Shown here: one piece after another, positions 46,235 through 59,345 of the stretch
Layout of the letters: every line of letters starts with the position of its first letter
How positions within the stretch are numbered: position 1 is the first letter of the stretch
From: Phialocephala subalpina
Taxonomy: Eukaryota; Ascomycota; Leotiomycetes; Helotiales; Mollisiaceae
NCBI GenBank assembly: GCA_900073065.1
Contig: FJOG01000003.1
Coordinates: 2,296,133 to 2,360,132 of the forward strand
Direction: 5' to 3'
Length of the DNA stretch: 64,000 nucleotides
The notes under the pieces: generated by a model
Database searches by the model: none
What the model was told of the DNA's origin: nothing
Seen by the model: only the letters and a program-made list of their open reading frames with translations
Position numbers and translations under genes: made by a program

Positions 46235-46811
46235 ATGGCTCGTACAGATGAAGCAGAAGCATTCTTCCACGCCGTGTACAGCGCAATTCAGGAAATTCCT
46301 TACGGCAAGGTTACAAGTTACGGTCACATAGCAAGACTGATAGGAACCCGTGAGTACTAGATGTTCCAGCTATCCATTCTGTTCATCTTTCTCTTCATAA
46401 TCTATACAGAAACTCAGCTGACAAATCAAAGCTCAACGTCCCCGCCAAGTTGGAGTATGCCTCAAGCATCTCTCCTCAGACCCAGCAATGAGCTTCCACA
46501 ACGGCAATGTACCATGGCAACGAGTGATAAATTCAAAAGGGGTCATTTCACCTAGGTAAGCTGCAAAACGAGATCATGGCTGGAGGAAAAGTCACATCCA
46601 AAATTAAGCTCCTTCTTACTCTCAAATCAGGGGTCATCCTTCTGGAGCTGCAAACCAAGCACAAGCACTCAGAGGCGAGGGGGTAACGGTCAACACTGGA
46701 AGTTTGGGCGAACTTTCAGTAGATCTAGTGGAGTATGGGTGGTTTCCTAGACAGTTACCGAGTGAAGCGGCTGCTGGGATTGCACCTCCCGTTGATTCTG
46801 ACGAGGATTGA
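46235..46811 (+). CDS. Alkyltransferase-like protein (Atl1 family, MGMT-like DNA-binding domain)
   Basis: Three exons, 46235-46349, 46432-46555 and 46631-46811, give 139 aa. The protein is only the DNA-binding half of O6-alkylguanine-DNA alkyltransferase: FFHAVYSAIQEIPYGKVTSY, then GHIARLIGTPQRPRQVG with the Arg-finger helix, and NVPWQRVINSKGVIS. At the place of the alkyl-accepting Cys in PCHRV there is Trp (PWQRV), the hallmark of ATL proteins such as S. pombe Atl1, which bind O6-alkylguanine without reversing it and hand the lesion to nucleotide excision repair. Short C-terminal acidic tail. All three exons are needed to keep frame. Confidence 0.94.
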
Positions 46812-47460
46812 AGGAAACGAGAAGGCCAGCACTGCCAGGATCTGATTACAAGAGACGAACAAAATCATAAGAACCAATGTATTTGTGGGAGGGTGTCTAT
46901 AGACCTAAGGCTATGATACAAATCATCAAGCAGGATGTATCTGCAAAAGGAGGCCTCTATCACCCTCTCCACACAATCTCGATAAAACCATAGCCTCCAA
47001 CGATTCCATCTGCAAGTCTGTTCAGCATCGCCATGTGCGCCAACTCTGGTCTTTGAGAGACTCGAGTGGTGCTATGGTCCCTCCCTTCCTCCCGGGCTGC
47101 AGTTGGAGTGCGAATTGTCCAATCTCATTGAGAAGTTCGGAGACGATCGTCGGCAACCTCTGCTGATACAAACATCAGATCTCTTCGCCAAGATAATATT
47201 GATGTCCATAGACAAGCAAAATGTAAACGCACCACATGCGCTCAATACGACGCGAGAACCACGTCCAGGCCTAATGCTTCGACAATTGCCAGTGGCCACC
47301 ACTGACCGAGCAAAGCGAGACCCTCACTATCCATGCAGCAATCCTAAAATATGCACCATATCCCATTAAGGACTGAAGCAATATCATCTTATGCTGTAAA
47401 TACGGTTGATGCAGAAGCATCGACGCCGTAAATATGCCTCAAATTAAGAGTTGAATTCAC
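46812..47460. other. Intergenic between converging genes
   Basis: 3' regions of the ATL gene and of PBP1. Nothing supported. Confidence 0.5.
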
Positions 47461-50381
47461 TCATTTCGCCTCTTCATTACCCTCCGATGTTCGTGCTTGA
47501 GGACCGGTAGGAACCTGATTGTTGGCGGGACCGTTCTGGTGTGATGCATGAGGCTGCTGGAAATTCTTGTTATTGTAGTTTCCATTCGGATGGTTGTTTC
47601 GATGTTGTTGTGGTCCGAATTGGTGCATCTGTTGTGGGCTTGTGCCGAACTGATTTGGACCGCCACCGTAATTACGCATGGGCACTGCACATTTTGTTAG
47701 TGAGGGCTAGGAATTGTGGGATACAAGACTTACTCTGTCCTGGAGGCTGCTGCGTGTAGATTGGTGCCGCAAATTGAGGACCTGGGCTCATCCCAGGGTT
47801 CATGCTATACATAGGTTGTTGGTGGCCTTGCTGAGAACCTTGGCTCATCATCATGGGGGCACCTCTACCAGGACTTGGGAAGCCATTGACGCCTGGCATT
47901 TGTGGAGGGTGTCCATTTCCAGGTGGCATGAAAGGACCAGGTCCACCCTGAGCATACATCATCTGTGGTCCTGGAGCCATACCTTGAGAAGTGAGGAAGG
48001 TAGGACCGGGATTCTGCATCATGATGGGGCCCAGTTGACCTTGCTGAGGCATGAATTGATGATTTTGTGACATTGAGCGATACTGAGGTTGCATTGGAGG
48101 TGCAACTGGGTATCCCATCATCTGAGGATTATATGCCATTTGAGTTGGTTGAGCCATGGGAGAGGGATACATGGGTGCGTTTTGCAGACGCGGAGATGCG
48201 AATGACTGCGCAGAATGGGAAGGCATCATACGATGATCATCGTGTCCATTGAAAGGAGGAGTCGGCCCATGGACATGTTGATTGCCGTGAATGTTCATGG
48301 GAGCTTGACGTGGAGACTGCCGAGCACCCATATTGTGAGCGCTTTGTTGCAAATGGAAAGGCAGCTGATGTTGATGTGGGACCTGGGGCAAGGCGTGCGA
48401 AGCATTTGGCGACGACATCGGCTGCGAAGGGAAAGGAGTCATCTCGAACAGCTTTACATATGTCATATGGATGGTGGAATTGGGGTTCAGCTTCTCGTGA
48501 GGCTCGTCGGGATTGCGCCAAACTGGGTGTGTATCGTATGCGGGCTTCAAGCCACCAGTGACGCTCCAATCTTTGGTTGGAGCCGGCTTCAGGGTCTTAA
48601 TGTGACCGAGGGCATTGAACTTGTCCTTGATCGATGCTCGTTCAGACTCGGGAAGTGGCTTTCGTCGAAGTAATGATCGCGAGATGGGAGTAGGAGGAAC
48701 AGCATTGACAGCTGACCTAGGACTGGATCCCGAGCTGGGGTTACCGTTTGGGTTGAAGGTGGCCGCGTGGGGGCTTGGGCGGAATTCACTACTGTGAGGA
48801 TTCAAACGGGCACCCTGTGCGCTTGTAACACCGCTTGAGCGACGAGAGAAGTTGGGATCAACATTGTTGGCAGGACCAGTTGGAGGTTGTCTCGCTGGCT
48901 CATGGACTGGAATTTGGTTTGACGGCACTTGAGCCTGCTTGGACTGTTGATCGATATTTCTCAAGCGAGAGCCAAGACCACCAGGAGCTCGAGATTGCTG
49001 AGCAGAAGACGGAGGCATTTGTGCAGGGCCACGAAATTGGGCTGGGCCTGAAAATCCAGGGTTGCGACTAGGAACCTGGCGATTAGAGGTGGCGGATGGA
49101 GATACTCCGTGAGAGGCAGGAACTGTTCTCTGAGCAGGTCTCGCCTCGGCAGGGGTAGCAACAGGCTTCACACCTTCAGAGGGAGTAACAGCAGCTGCCT
49201 CGGCATTGCGCTTGGCTTTCTCTTGAATCTCCTTTTGCTTTGCAGGATCCTTCGCAATGATCGAAACGAGATCAGAAGGAACAGGGGTGTGGAGTTTGAA
49301 GGTGTCTGCGAATTTCTTCAAGTCGTTGAGCTTGATCTCCTTGTCATTTCTGGCCCTGGTCATGCGAGCCTTCTCTACGTTGGCTCGTTGTGAGTTGGCA
49401 AAGGTCTTGAATGCGTTCGTGACATCGCGCTCAACAGTAGCTGTAGCATTTGGTACACCTTCAGGTTTAACCTGAGGAGACGCGGTGCGGCTTGCAGAAG
49501 AGGAAGTGCTAGCGACAGCCTTTGGCTCGGGCGTGGCAGCAAAGCTGGATTCGGTGGTAGTAGGAGGCGTTGAGATGTCGGTTTTAGCTGCTTTTGGAGC
49601 TGTTGTGACCTTTGCCTTCTCAGCTGCAGGCTTATCGGGGCGGGCGAGTTGTGATGAGATGATGGCAGGATCAACTGGAGCACCACTGACTGTGGATTGT
49701 CCGGTAGGAGCTCTTCTGGCGGGTGGGGTGTACTTGTTGTTGGATGATGTTAAGGGGGGAAAATCCTGTTGTCTGCGGACACCACTATACCTGTCTCCTT
49801 GTTAGTACCTTGATGTTGAGGGAGGAGGCATGCACTCACTTGTCTTCCTCATCAAGGCCATTCTCTTCTGCGGTCAAGTTGTCTCGGATACGTTCCTCAG
49901 CAATATGTGAGTTGGTAGCAGTGCTTCGCTCAATCTCACGCGCTTTCCTGTCCGCCTCGGCGAGTCGCTGCTTGTATTGAGGATGACTCTTGTCAATTGC
50001 GGTGGTGTAGATATTCTCGTCATAGTCGGTCTTCAAGCCAAAGCGCTTCTCATTCTCAGCGAACTGGTCCCAAGGAACGTTGGACTTCGATCTGCTCGAC
50101 TCGAGAGAGCCATCGATATCGGCGGGAGTGTCGGGAACCCATCTCTGCAATGTGCGCTCGCCTTGGTTTCGGCCACCTGAGATTGCACTGTCTGTGCGGA
50201 AAGAGCTGGCGTTGCCTGATGCAGATCAGTACGAGAAACAGTGAGGAATTTGTATAGACATACCATTTTGTCTGGCTTCGCCCTTGGGGCCTGCCATATC
50301 CTTTCGTGGGAATGACATGTTGGAGGGTTGGTATTTAGGAGTGCCGTTCGACAAGTCGTTGCCCTTCTTTCCTTGTACCAT
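47461..50381 (-). CDS. PBP1: Ataxin-2 homologue PBP1 (poly(A)-binding protein-binding protein), 5' end uncertain
   Basis: Four exons, 50381-50264, 50215-49840, 49790-47734 and 47684-47461, give 924 aa from MVQGKKGNDLSNG. The LsmAD domain is clear: LQRWVPDTPADIDGS, NVPWDQFAENEKRFGLKTDY and YDENIYTTAID, followed by an acidic-basic helix. The rest is Pro/Gln/Met/Gly-rich and disordered, ending NNQVPTGPQARTSEGNEEAK. Ataxin-2 proteins join stress granules and regulate poly(A) tails and TORC1. The SM-ATX (Lsm) fold expected before LsmAD is not visible; only a possible last strand (YQPSNMSFPRKDM) is seen. The frame is open to an AG at about 50409, so an upstream exon may supply the Lsm domain, but I could not find one. 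Confidence 0.87.
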
Positions 50382-53282
50382 ATTCAAAGCGCGGATGACT
50401 GGATTCAACTCGAGCTATGCGTTGGACTTGTTGTACAGATATCAATTGAAGTCGTAGGATTCTGTATCGTAGACCGATCAGCATATATTCATAGGAGCCC
50501 TTGATAGATCTAAGCTGGTGACGGCCTTGGGCGCCAGGCTACACAAACATCAAAGTGATGAATGGCCGGAGATCGAGCTCCGAAGACAATGAATAAAGAA
50601 TATAGAGTGGGGAAAATTGAAGGCGCTCACCTATTATTTGATGGGTTGGCGCAAGAGATCGACTCTGAGAATACTCGTGCCAATGCTGAAATCGGAGATG
50701 TTTCGATGACAAACCGCTAACCAGCAGGGCGAGATGTCGATGAAGAGGATCGTGTCTGGTAGATGAAGAGCATTAGTTTTTGTTTTTGTTTGTGGGCCAG
50801 GGCTTCCGGTGACGCCTTGCGAGGGAGGGCAGGTCGTTGAAGGTGAATCTGAAGCTCCAAGCTCCATCCGCTCAACTTCGAAAAAGAGGCTGGTGGTCAG
50901 GACAGGATGTCTTACCTCGGAAGATTGGAAATTATTCTAGAGCCCGCCTGCTCTCTCCTTCGCGCATCCGCCGATTGTGGCGCGAGCAGATAAAGGCAGA
51001 CCGTACAATGCTGCAGTGGTTTGGCGGATTGGGGTGAGGTGGAAGATGGCCGAAATTCGTGAAGCCAACAAGCGATGCGCGAAGCAACGTCAAAAATAAA
51101 CCACAGAATCGCTGAGAGAATGAAACTACCGAAGACTAGCACACTCCTATCTGGATGCACACGCTCTTGCCATCAACCACCGCAGACGGAGAGGAGATGG
51201 AATCGAGGGAGGAGGGAGATGCAAATGGAGGTCGTCGTCGTCGTCCGAAATGGAACAAACTAAAAGAAGAATGAGGTTAGGTGCGAAGGTAGTCCTCAGG
51301 ACGTTCCGTGAGGCTACTGTCTGCCCAGTGAAGTGAGCGTCTGAGCACAGTCCCCTTGCGGGAGCACCTTGCCCGATGCGGCCTCGTGTGCTAATCCCTT
51401 GATCTTCTTCTGTCGACGCGGAGGTGCAAAGAACCATACGAGGGACCAGCGGGAGAGGTCGAGGAAGAAGCAGTCTATGTGGTGGTGAGGTTGGTTCTTT
51501 CGAATGCACAGAGGTTAGGACAGTAGGATTCTGCTGGGTACAACGGCAAGCACGAAGGAGTGATGCGATGACCTCTACCTATTCCCGTCACGCCTTCTCA
51601 ACACGAGCATACGCACACGGACATCACAAAATCTGCAATTGCAACAATTATTATCGACACCTTGCGAGAAGCGGCGGAAAGGTTGGGCACGGTGAGTGTG
51701 TTTGGATTTACCTCCTCCGTACAGGGTGAGACCTTAACTTCGTCACAGCAAATGGGAAACTCTGATCCGCTACGATTCGAATCTACGGTATTGCTTCACA
51801 TGCTTGCCGTCCGCGTCCAGACCTGAATGTTCTCCACTATGGCACGAAAACGAGATGGCTCCCCCGGATTTTGGACGATCATAGCATTGTTTTAAGCAGA
51901 ACTTTACAAAGTTGGCAGGAACTACAGCGGCTGATTGCCTCGAAGCGCCAATCGCTGAGTTGTCAGTCCCTTTTTCGGTCCAATCAAAGCAGCCAAAATA
52001 AAGTACCATGGACCACGGCACCCAGTGAAGAGGCAGGGGATACAATGTTCAGGGTAGCAAGGCATATGCATCGCAATATACAACCTTACCCCGCTGTGTC
52101 TAGATCTAGACGACTTGTGCTTTGTGTACTGGAATTGATTCTGTTAGAGCTTTCCTCTCTAGATACGTAATTGCGTGAATTTAGATATCAAAATCCAATT
52201 CTCGCATGCACGACGTCTTCCGTCAGCTGCTAAATAGATGCTCCGGATCAGGGTGGTGGAAAGGTGAGAAAGTCTTGCTAGACTAAATGTCATCGAAGGA
52301 GATTTGTTTGTCTATGGTCCCAACACAACGAGCTCCGAGGCTTGACTTTTGCTTATCAGAAAAAAAGGACAATCCACTTTGTATACATATAGCACTATGA
52401 AAGCTAAAACACTCCCCTGTTGGCATCTGCCATTCCTTCTATCCTTTCTTCAAAAATTACTTGCACCGTAGCGCGCAATTGTCCGTGTAGTCTTGAGCTT
52501 CTGCACCTTCATGAATTTAGAAATTTATGGAGAAAAAGAAAAGGAACAAGATCTAAAATATTCCCATCCATTGTTCTTCTACCCGTGAATATTTCTTCTC
52601 GGACGCAGGCCGAGGATTTTGTCTTCTGCTTTTCGGACTTCCAGACGTAGGCCCACTGTTGATTATGGTGGCCGAGAGAGGCACTTGTCCACAATACATT
52701 ATGTTGACTGAGATGCCATCAGACTTATAACAATAAAAAAAAACTTGAGAAAGTAGAAGATCTGCCAACAAATAAAATAGTCAGAAGAAGCAAGCATTTC
52801 AAAAGAACAGTACACTCCACCAGTCCGGATAAAAGCCTCTGGAAGTCGAGATGTTTCAGAAGGTACCACGAGGCCACATCTGGATTTGGTCCTAGAGAAC
52901 GCTGCGGCCCGCCGTCACCGCGAGCAACTGAGTGACCTAAGCTTATTGACTTCATTGTGACACATAGCAATGCTACTTACAGGATCAATTTCATCCCTGT
53001 TCTTCACAAAAACTGTAAACTGTATGTTTGATGTCCAATCCTGGTCTGGAGTTCACCATTCGCTTGGCGATAAATCGGGTAAACGTTGTTTCTACGCTAC
53101 GGAGCATCGACGAGTTCGTACTATCTGAGACTCTATTTGTCGAGAGAACTTTGAAAGCCTCCGAGAGCATACAACTGGCTTTACGACACCGATCTGACAC
53201 CTTGTGAATGTTGGAATAACCATCGTGGACGATATCATGGTTTGCTAGAGCTGCCAAATTCATTACGCCAGGAACCGCAGAG
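50382..53282. other. Long divergent intergenic region
   Basis: Between PBP1 (-) and BUD6 (+), 2.9 kb. It should hold the 5' UTR (perhaps with introns) of PBP1. Many short frames exist on both strands but none shows a domain; no tRNA, transposon or repeat was noticed. Confidence 0.45.
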
Positions 53283-56200
53283 ATGCAAGCGCCGCCAACC
53301 TCCCAACGATCGATCCAACGAAGGTCGCCCGCCGCGGATCCAGGACCTCCTCCTACGGTGCCTGCCCGATCTATGTCACCGAATGGTCCTGGAGTTCAAC
53401 CGCGGACATCTTCTTCTTCTACAAAATTGCAGCAGAATGGTAGTCGGAGACAGAATGTGAGTCCAGCTTCGATGGCGCATGTTTGACACGCCCCGTCTTG
53501 TCTGGCTCGATGTACCTTTGAGACTGGCCTTTATGCTAACTTTCCACCTTTCCTAGCCCAGTCAGACACCTCAGGGCAGTCAGGCAAATCCTCCATTATC
53601 ACAGATCGAAAAAAGTGTTACACACCTTTTGGTGGCCACTAAGCAGCTTCTCGAAACCCTCACACAATGGTCACGGCACCAAGCGACTGATGCGCAAGTT
53701 TCCGATGTATATGTGCGCTTAGGCTACGAATTCAACATAGCATGCAGGGCGTTTACTGCCATAAATGTCGATATAACGGACCTTGGCAATGTGCCAGAGC
53801 TTCTCCGCCACATACTCGAGTCTACACTTAGCCAAGAGGCGAGTGTTGAAAGCTTGGAGAAATATCTTCCCCGGATACGAGACATAATAATAAACTTGCT
53901 TCACGGGCTGAAACGCAAGCAGCAGAAACTACGGCAGAAGCAGTCGAGAGACAGTGCAAGTCAAAATGGGGACCAGTCTGTCCCTCGAAACAGCAGCGTC
54001 AGCAGTGTTGCCAGCGGTAATACGGGTCTCACAACACTTCTGGATCAAGGGATTGCAAATAATAACTACGGAGAGAATGGCAATGATAGCAGGGACAATG
54101 AGAATGGTATTCCTCCAAGGATGTCTTCTGCTTCAGCAAGCAGGAAAAACATCCCCGGGAGGGCCCAATCGAAGGAATCTATGAACTCTGTGGATTCGAG
54201 TCTGTCCAGTTCTACGGCTCAGAGTATGGCCATTGTACCTCCGCCATATCCTACAGAAGAGGCGCCGCTCCCAGCACCGCCAGAGTCCGAGATAGAACGA
54301 TTTCCCCCTCCGCCACCTCCACCCAAGCAACAGAATCCTCTTGCGGCTCTACAACGTGGTGGTGACTTGGAGCGGAGAGCCTCGAGGAGGTACTCGGCGT
54401 ACCAAATTTCGAAGAGTCTTGGGTCCACAGTAGGCATACCTATGCCCCCGGTACAGAACTCGCCTATACCGAATAGAGGGAGAAATGATGCTAGGGAGTC
54501 TATGAGAGCTGTGCAAAATCGGACGGACCAAAGACATATGCGCCAACAATCAACTCGTCTACAGACAGAAGTTTCGCCTGTTCGAATTCCAAGTCGAATT
54601 TCGGAAGAAGGGGCCAATGCTCCAGAATTGGCCCCACCAGCGGATGCACCAGCAGACGATAGTCCAATGGCTAAGACGCCCGAAGACAAGATCAGACAAT
54701 CTATTGCCGACTTTGATGCTCCAAGTGCTACTTTACAAGGACCCCCGTCAGACGCTCTTCCAGTTCTTTCAGAGCCGGAAAAGAATGACGAGCAGTTTCC
54801 CGAGCCTCCAAAACACCAAACTTCGGTTTACCCAGAGTCCACTTCTTCTTCTACAGTGAAGCCGTCGGACCACGAGAGGCAGTTCACCCCTGAACTTACT
54901 CCACCGCCAGGCAAAGAACTTACGCTATTCTTGCAATACAAAACGAAGGTCAAGAAATTTGTTCTAGAGGATGGCTTCAATGGACTTACTCTTGCTCGAC
55001 TCCAACTGGCGTTCATGGACAAGTTTTCTTGGAATACTCACAGTACTGGAGTGGATTTACCGGAAATATATATCCAGGACCCCGTTTCTGGTGTCCGTCA
55101 CGAATTGGAGGATCTTAGTGATATCAAAGATCGCTCTGTTCTCGTTTTGAATTTCGAAGCCCTTGACGAAGTGAAGCGTCACATTGACGAAGGGCTTGGA
55201 GGCCTCAGAAAAGTTGTTGAAGGTGTCAAGAATGCGGTTGATGATCAGCAAGCTGCCATCCAACGTGTTTCTGACCGCCAACAAGATGCCGCCAAGGAGA
55301 TTGCACGTTTGGCAACAGCACCACCCCCTGCGCCGGTGACCTCTGGCAGCATATCGAGAGCCAGTACACCCTTTGGTGGCTCAAAATTGACAAGTCCAGC
55401 TCAGCTCAACGAGATCCAAAGTCTGAAACGCGACCTGGCAATCATTCGTCAAACATACTCCAACTTCCAGTCCGAGATTCGAGATTCTATGAATACCATT
55501 CGAAATAAGGCCTCTTCCGTTAAGGTCGAGGCTGCCAAGGCACTTATACCCAAACTTGACGATCAATCTGGAAGAGCTTATGTCAATGAGAAGAAGAAGA
55601 AGATTAATTCGGAGTACGATACCCTTGTTGGTCAAGTGGACGACCTTCAAGATCTGATCGAGGAGCTTCGGAAGGATGTTGTCCAACGCGGTGTCCGTCC
55701 TCTACCACGCCAATTGGAAACTGCTGCCAAAGATCTAGCTCAAGCGACGATGGGATTGAAGAAGATCCGAGCCACAGTAGATCACGAGTCACCAATCTTC
55801 ACCAAGGTATGGGAGCGAGAGCTCACCCAAGTGGCAGACGATCAAGAAGGTATCAAACAACAAAAGCAACTCAATGCAGATCTTCAAACCGATCTCGAAG
55901 AAGTTGCAGAAGTCTTGGCACTGGTTGAACAAGCGACAAAGGAGCAAATGAAAGATGCTCCTGGAGCAAACACGCAACGCAATCTCTCTGCAACGCTCAG
56001 ACATGTTGTCGCGGCAGATCCTGCTGAAGCAAAAGAAGGCGTCTTGGGACAAGTGCGTGCTTTGCAGCCTAACCATGAGAGTCGATTAGAAGCAATTGAG
56101 CGTGCTGAAAGGCAACGTCAGAAAGACCTGGAAGCTAGGCGTGGAGGAGAGTTTCAGAAAGAGTTGGGAGCCTTCGTCGAAGAAGGCAAGCTAAAGAAAG

Positions 56201-56370
56201 CTGGAGGATTCGAGGAGGTCGAGCGAGCAAGGAAGCTCAAGGACGAAAGGATTAGGAGAGAGGTGTGGGAGAGGCAGAACGGCATAGTGTCAGCAGACCC
56301 CAATGAGCCCGTACCGGAGGAGCCTCCCGCCGAAGAAGCCGTGGAGGGAGAAGCAACGGTTGATATTTAA
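53283..56370 (+). CDS. BUD6: Bud site selection protein 6 / actin-interacting protein 3
   Basis: Two exons, 53283-53456 and 53557-56370 (100-nt intron GTGAGT...CCTAG), give 995 aa. An N-terminal Pro/Ser-rich tail precedes the conserved block THLLVATKQLLETLTQWSR. A disordered central region includes a proline run (FPPPPPPPKQ). The C-terminal AIP3 domain starts near LFLQYKTKVKKFVLED, continues with LPEIYIQDPVSGVRHELEDL and long coiled coils, and ends in an acidic tail. Bud6 binds G-actin and formins at polarity sites and promotes actin cable nucleation; in filamentous fungi it marks hyphal tips and septa. Length and order fit the family. Confidence 0.94.
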
Positions 56371-57877
56371 GATGTGAGAATATGAGAGGAGTGGAGGATG
56401 TAATTTTTCACTTCGTGTCACCTGTTCATTTTCCTGGCCTGGCTCGGTCTTCTGTCCTAGGTGTCTAGCCCAGGGCATTTTACTTTACGATGATCTTCAT
56501 GAGTTTTAGGTAGTTCTTTTTCCGTTTCAAGCATGGCGTTAGGGTCAAGGTGCATCTCGATTTCTTTGTTGTTTTTCATATGCCTCTGAGCTGTGTGTAC
56601 AGTACGCAGGGCGTTTTCTTCGAAGGCGAGATGAACGGATGAGGCTGTGATTAGGATGGGATTAGTGGATGGATGGAGGACATGAGATTCTTCATCTTGT
56701 GATTTAGGGAGGGAATTTCCTAGGAGATTAGACAGGTTGTGTTCCTTACATAGGGACAGATAGCCCAAATCAATTGCGGTATCATATGGAATCCTGCTCA
56801 ACATCACTGTGCCAAGAATCCCCTACCCGCTTTAGCAAACCCTCTACCCATTTCCAAAATCCCCATCATATTCTCCCCATCTCTCACCTCTATCACAACC
56901 TCTTCATCCCCCTCTTCCTCATCTTCACCCTCAACCGCTTGCCGCCCCACGCTACGGCTTCCTCTCCGTAGCTCAAACCCACACCCAAATATAAATTCCC
57001 AACCCAAAACCCTCAACCCCGGTATGGATTTAAATAAGCACTTTCTCTACAACGACTCACGAGGTTAGTCGTGGGTCAGGGATCTGAAACGCAGGGCCGG
57101 GATATCAATGTGTCGTATACGAAAAACCAGGTCCGGGCTGGTTTTATAAGAGGAACCGCAGCAATAGTCTTCTCTGAATTGTTGTTGGTTGAATCTTTGG
57201 TATTACAGGCTTGAGAAATGGCTTGAGTGATTTTTGGGATTCCTTCGAGAGGTTTTGAGGTTCTTATGTTGTTGAGATTTTTGGTTGGCAAGCGAGTTGT
57301 TAAGCGACGGAAAGGGAGGTTATTGGGGCTTTCTATTCAGGGACAAATATGACGAGTGTCACATTTTGGTATTAAAAGAGCCCTGGTAGGTTTTGACTGA
57401 CTGTGTCTCTTTGAACTAGTGTCCAAGAGGGTAAAGTACACAGCCAATGCCGATGCTCTAAAGTACGGAAACAATCTCACTGATTCTCACCTGGAAGTTT
57501 AGGGCATTGTGCTAGATGATGTACCGTAGCTGTTGCAAAAGACTTCCTGTATCATCAATATCCCAAACTTGTTCAAGATTCCACAAGCTCACTTCGCTTA
57601 TTCAAGCCATCTTCTTTTACCACTTCACGGTGTGGGTTGTGTAGCAAACCAAAATAGAAGTCTCGCTTCACTCCCTTTCTCTCTCGGCAGAGCCCCTGAC
57701 TGTCAGCTTACCTCACCCCTTTCTTGTTCGCTTGTTGTGATCCTCTTCCGTCAGAGTCCTTAGTACCTCAGGCCTCAGAACTTTGTATATAACAGGTAGG
57801 AAATGGATTTCAACGTGAAGTCCAGGCAAAGGCAATCTCTATTCTACTCATCTAAACCTTATCTCGCTGATCTAAAC
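56371..57877. other. Intergenic with unresolved minus-strand ORFs
   Basis: 3' sides of BUD6 (+) and the HAD gene (-). Two minus-strand frames (56457-56804, 115 aa, and 56804-57016) are intact but I recognise neither and could not join them with convincing splice sites. A pyrimidine-rich stretch runs from 56850 to 57010 on the plus strand. Confidence 0.4.
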
Positions 57878-58756
57878 TCACGACTTCACAACAATCCCAT
57901 ACTTCTCATACGGGAAATCCGCCAAGCTAATCCTCTGTTCCGCCCACCCATCCCCAACCTCACCAACAAACTCCTCCGCTTTAACCGGAACCTCCTCATC
58001 CCCCTTTCCCGCGAGAACCAACTCCTCCTTCCCTTCAAGTACCTTTGCCAACTCCTGATGCGGAACCCAAACCACCCTCATTCCCGCTCTCCTCCCTGCC
58101 ACAACCCCCGGAACCCCATCCTCAAACACCAGACACTCTTCTGGCCTAATTGGTTCCTCTCCTTCGTCCAGACTTTCGTTGATAGCTTTGAGAGCTAGGA
58201 GATAGATATCTGGACATGGCTTCCCTCTTCCTTTGGGGATCCTCGGATCATCTCCTAGGATTTTGCGGTTCTCGGGGAAGAGGGTAAACATGTGGTCTAG
58301 GTGTTGCGTCTTCATCAAATAATGACTCCTCGCACTACTCGTCGCGAGCGCAATATGCACCTTCCCTCCTCCCTTCAGATCTTGCAGAAGTTTCAACGCT
58401 CCAGGCAACGGCTCACTCTTCCTAAACTCCTGCTCCTGGACCTTATGTAACTGTTTCGTATATTCAACAGGATCGACGTTTTGGAGATTGAAGTATTGAA
58501 GAAGTCGTCGAATGGATTCAGCGGCTGGTCGACCTTGGAGTTGGGGTTTTATGACCCAGTCCATGGGCCCAGAACTGTATGTTGAGAGGAGGATGTTGTG
58601 GCAGAGGGTGTAGAGGTCCTCGGTGTTTATGAGGAGGCCGTCCATGTCGAACAAGCAAGCTCGGATGGGAGGGAAGCTGGGAGGGCGTGTTAGATAGTAG
58701 GGAGGAGGGGTAAAGGGGACGTACTCTGTGCGTGGTTTTGCCATGTTGAAGGACAT
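57878..58756 (-). CDS. HAD-superfamily phosphatase (DOG1/GS1-like)
   Basis: A single exon of 293 codons (292 aa) from MSFNMAKPRTEY. The HAD motifs are in order: I FDMDGLLIN (nucleophile Asp and acid/base Asp), II LATSS, III GKPCPD (Lys) and IV VFEDGVPGV. A helical cap domain of about 80 residues lies between I and II, as in beta-phosphoglucomutase/pseudouridine-5'-phosphatase-type enzymes. It should hydrolyse a small phosphorylated metabolite in the cytosol; the substrate cannot be read from the sequence. The first ATG in frame is at 58756; the frame is open six codons further without an ATG. Confidence 0.92.
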   Translation of the reverse strand: MSFNMAKPRTEYVPFTPPPYYLTRPPSFPPIRACLFDMDGLLINTEDLYTLCHNILLSTYSSGPMDWVIKPQLQGRPAAESIRRLLQYFNLQNVDPVEYTKQLHKVQEQEFRKSEPLPGALKLLQDLKGGGKVHIALATSSARSHYLMKTQHLDHMFTLFPENRKILGDDPRIPKGRGKPCPDIYLLALKAINESLDEGEEPIRPEECLVFEDGVPGVVAGRRAGMRVVWVPHQELAKVLEGKEELVLAGKGDEEVPVKAEEFVGEVGDGWAEQRISLADFPYEKYGIVVKS

Positions 58757-59345
58757 TTGCTGTAGACCTTGCAATTTTTTCGAGCCGACTTGAATGAGTA
58801 CGCTAACTTCGAATTGTTTTTGGTCGAAGTGAAGCTTTCAATGCTGTTGTTGTTGACTTTGTGAGGAGCGGATTCAGCAACGGTGAGAAGTCGCGACAGG
58901 AACGCTAGATATGCATGGAAAACGAGCAGCCAAGCGTTGCAAGCCTTCGGCGTGACTCAGAAACGCAAATTTCAACAGAGAAGATATGAAGCTTGAATTC
59001 AAAACGATTTGTAAGAAAATGTGACACTTATCTCTGCTCAATCAAGGTCCTAGATGTGTGATGTTTGGTACCTGCATGTTGATTCGAATATCGCCAGTCC
59101 TGGACGGCCCGAATGTCCATAACAGAAAAAGAAAAGAGAAATGTGAGAAGCGAAAGCCTAATCATCATATAGATCATTTTCATCAAGCCACTGGGCCCTT
59201 CCTCACCAACATGCGCTGTATGAAACCTTAATAATCATATGACGTTGGCTCCTAAAATAATAATCTCCCTACGTCCATTCACAACTTCTTCCGCCATAAA
59301 ACTGAGACAGGTCCACGAGATTCCGGTCTCTCTCAGATCCTCAAT
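58757..59345. other. Divergent promoter region
   Basis: Between the HAD gene (-) and the Dabb-domain gene (+). No other feature supported. Confidence 0.5.

Noticed and set aside
56457..57016. Two minus-strand frames of 115 and about 70 codons
   Set aside because: Intact but unrecognised; I could not connect them by convincing splice sites and they overlap expected 3' UTR.
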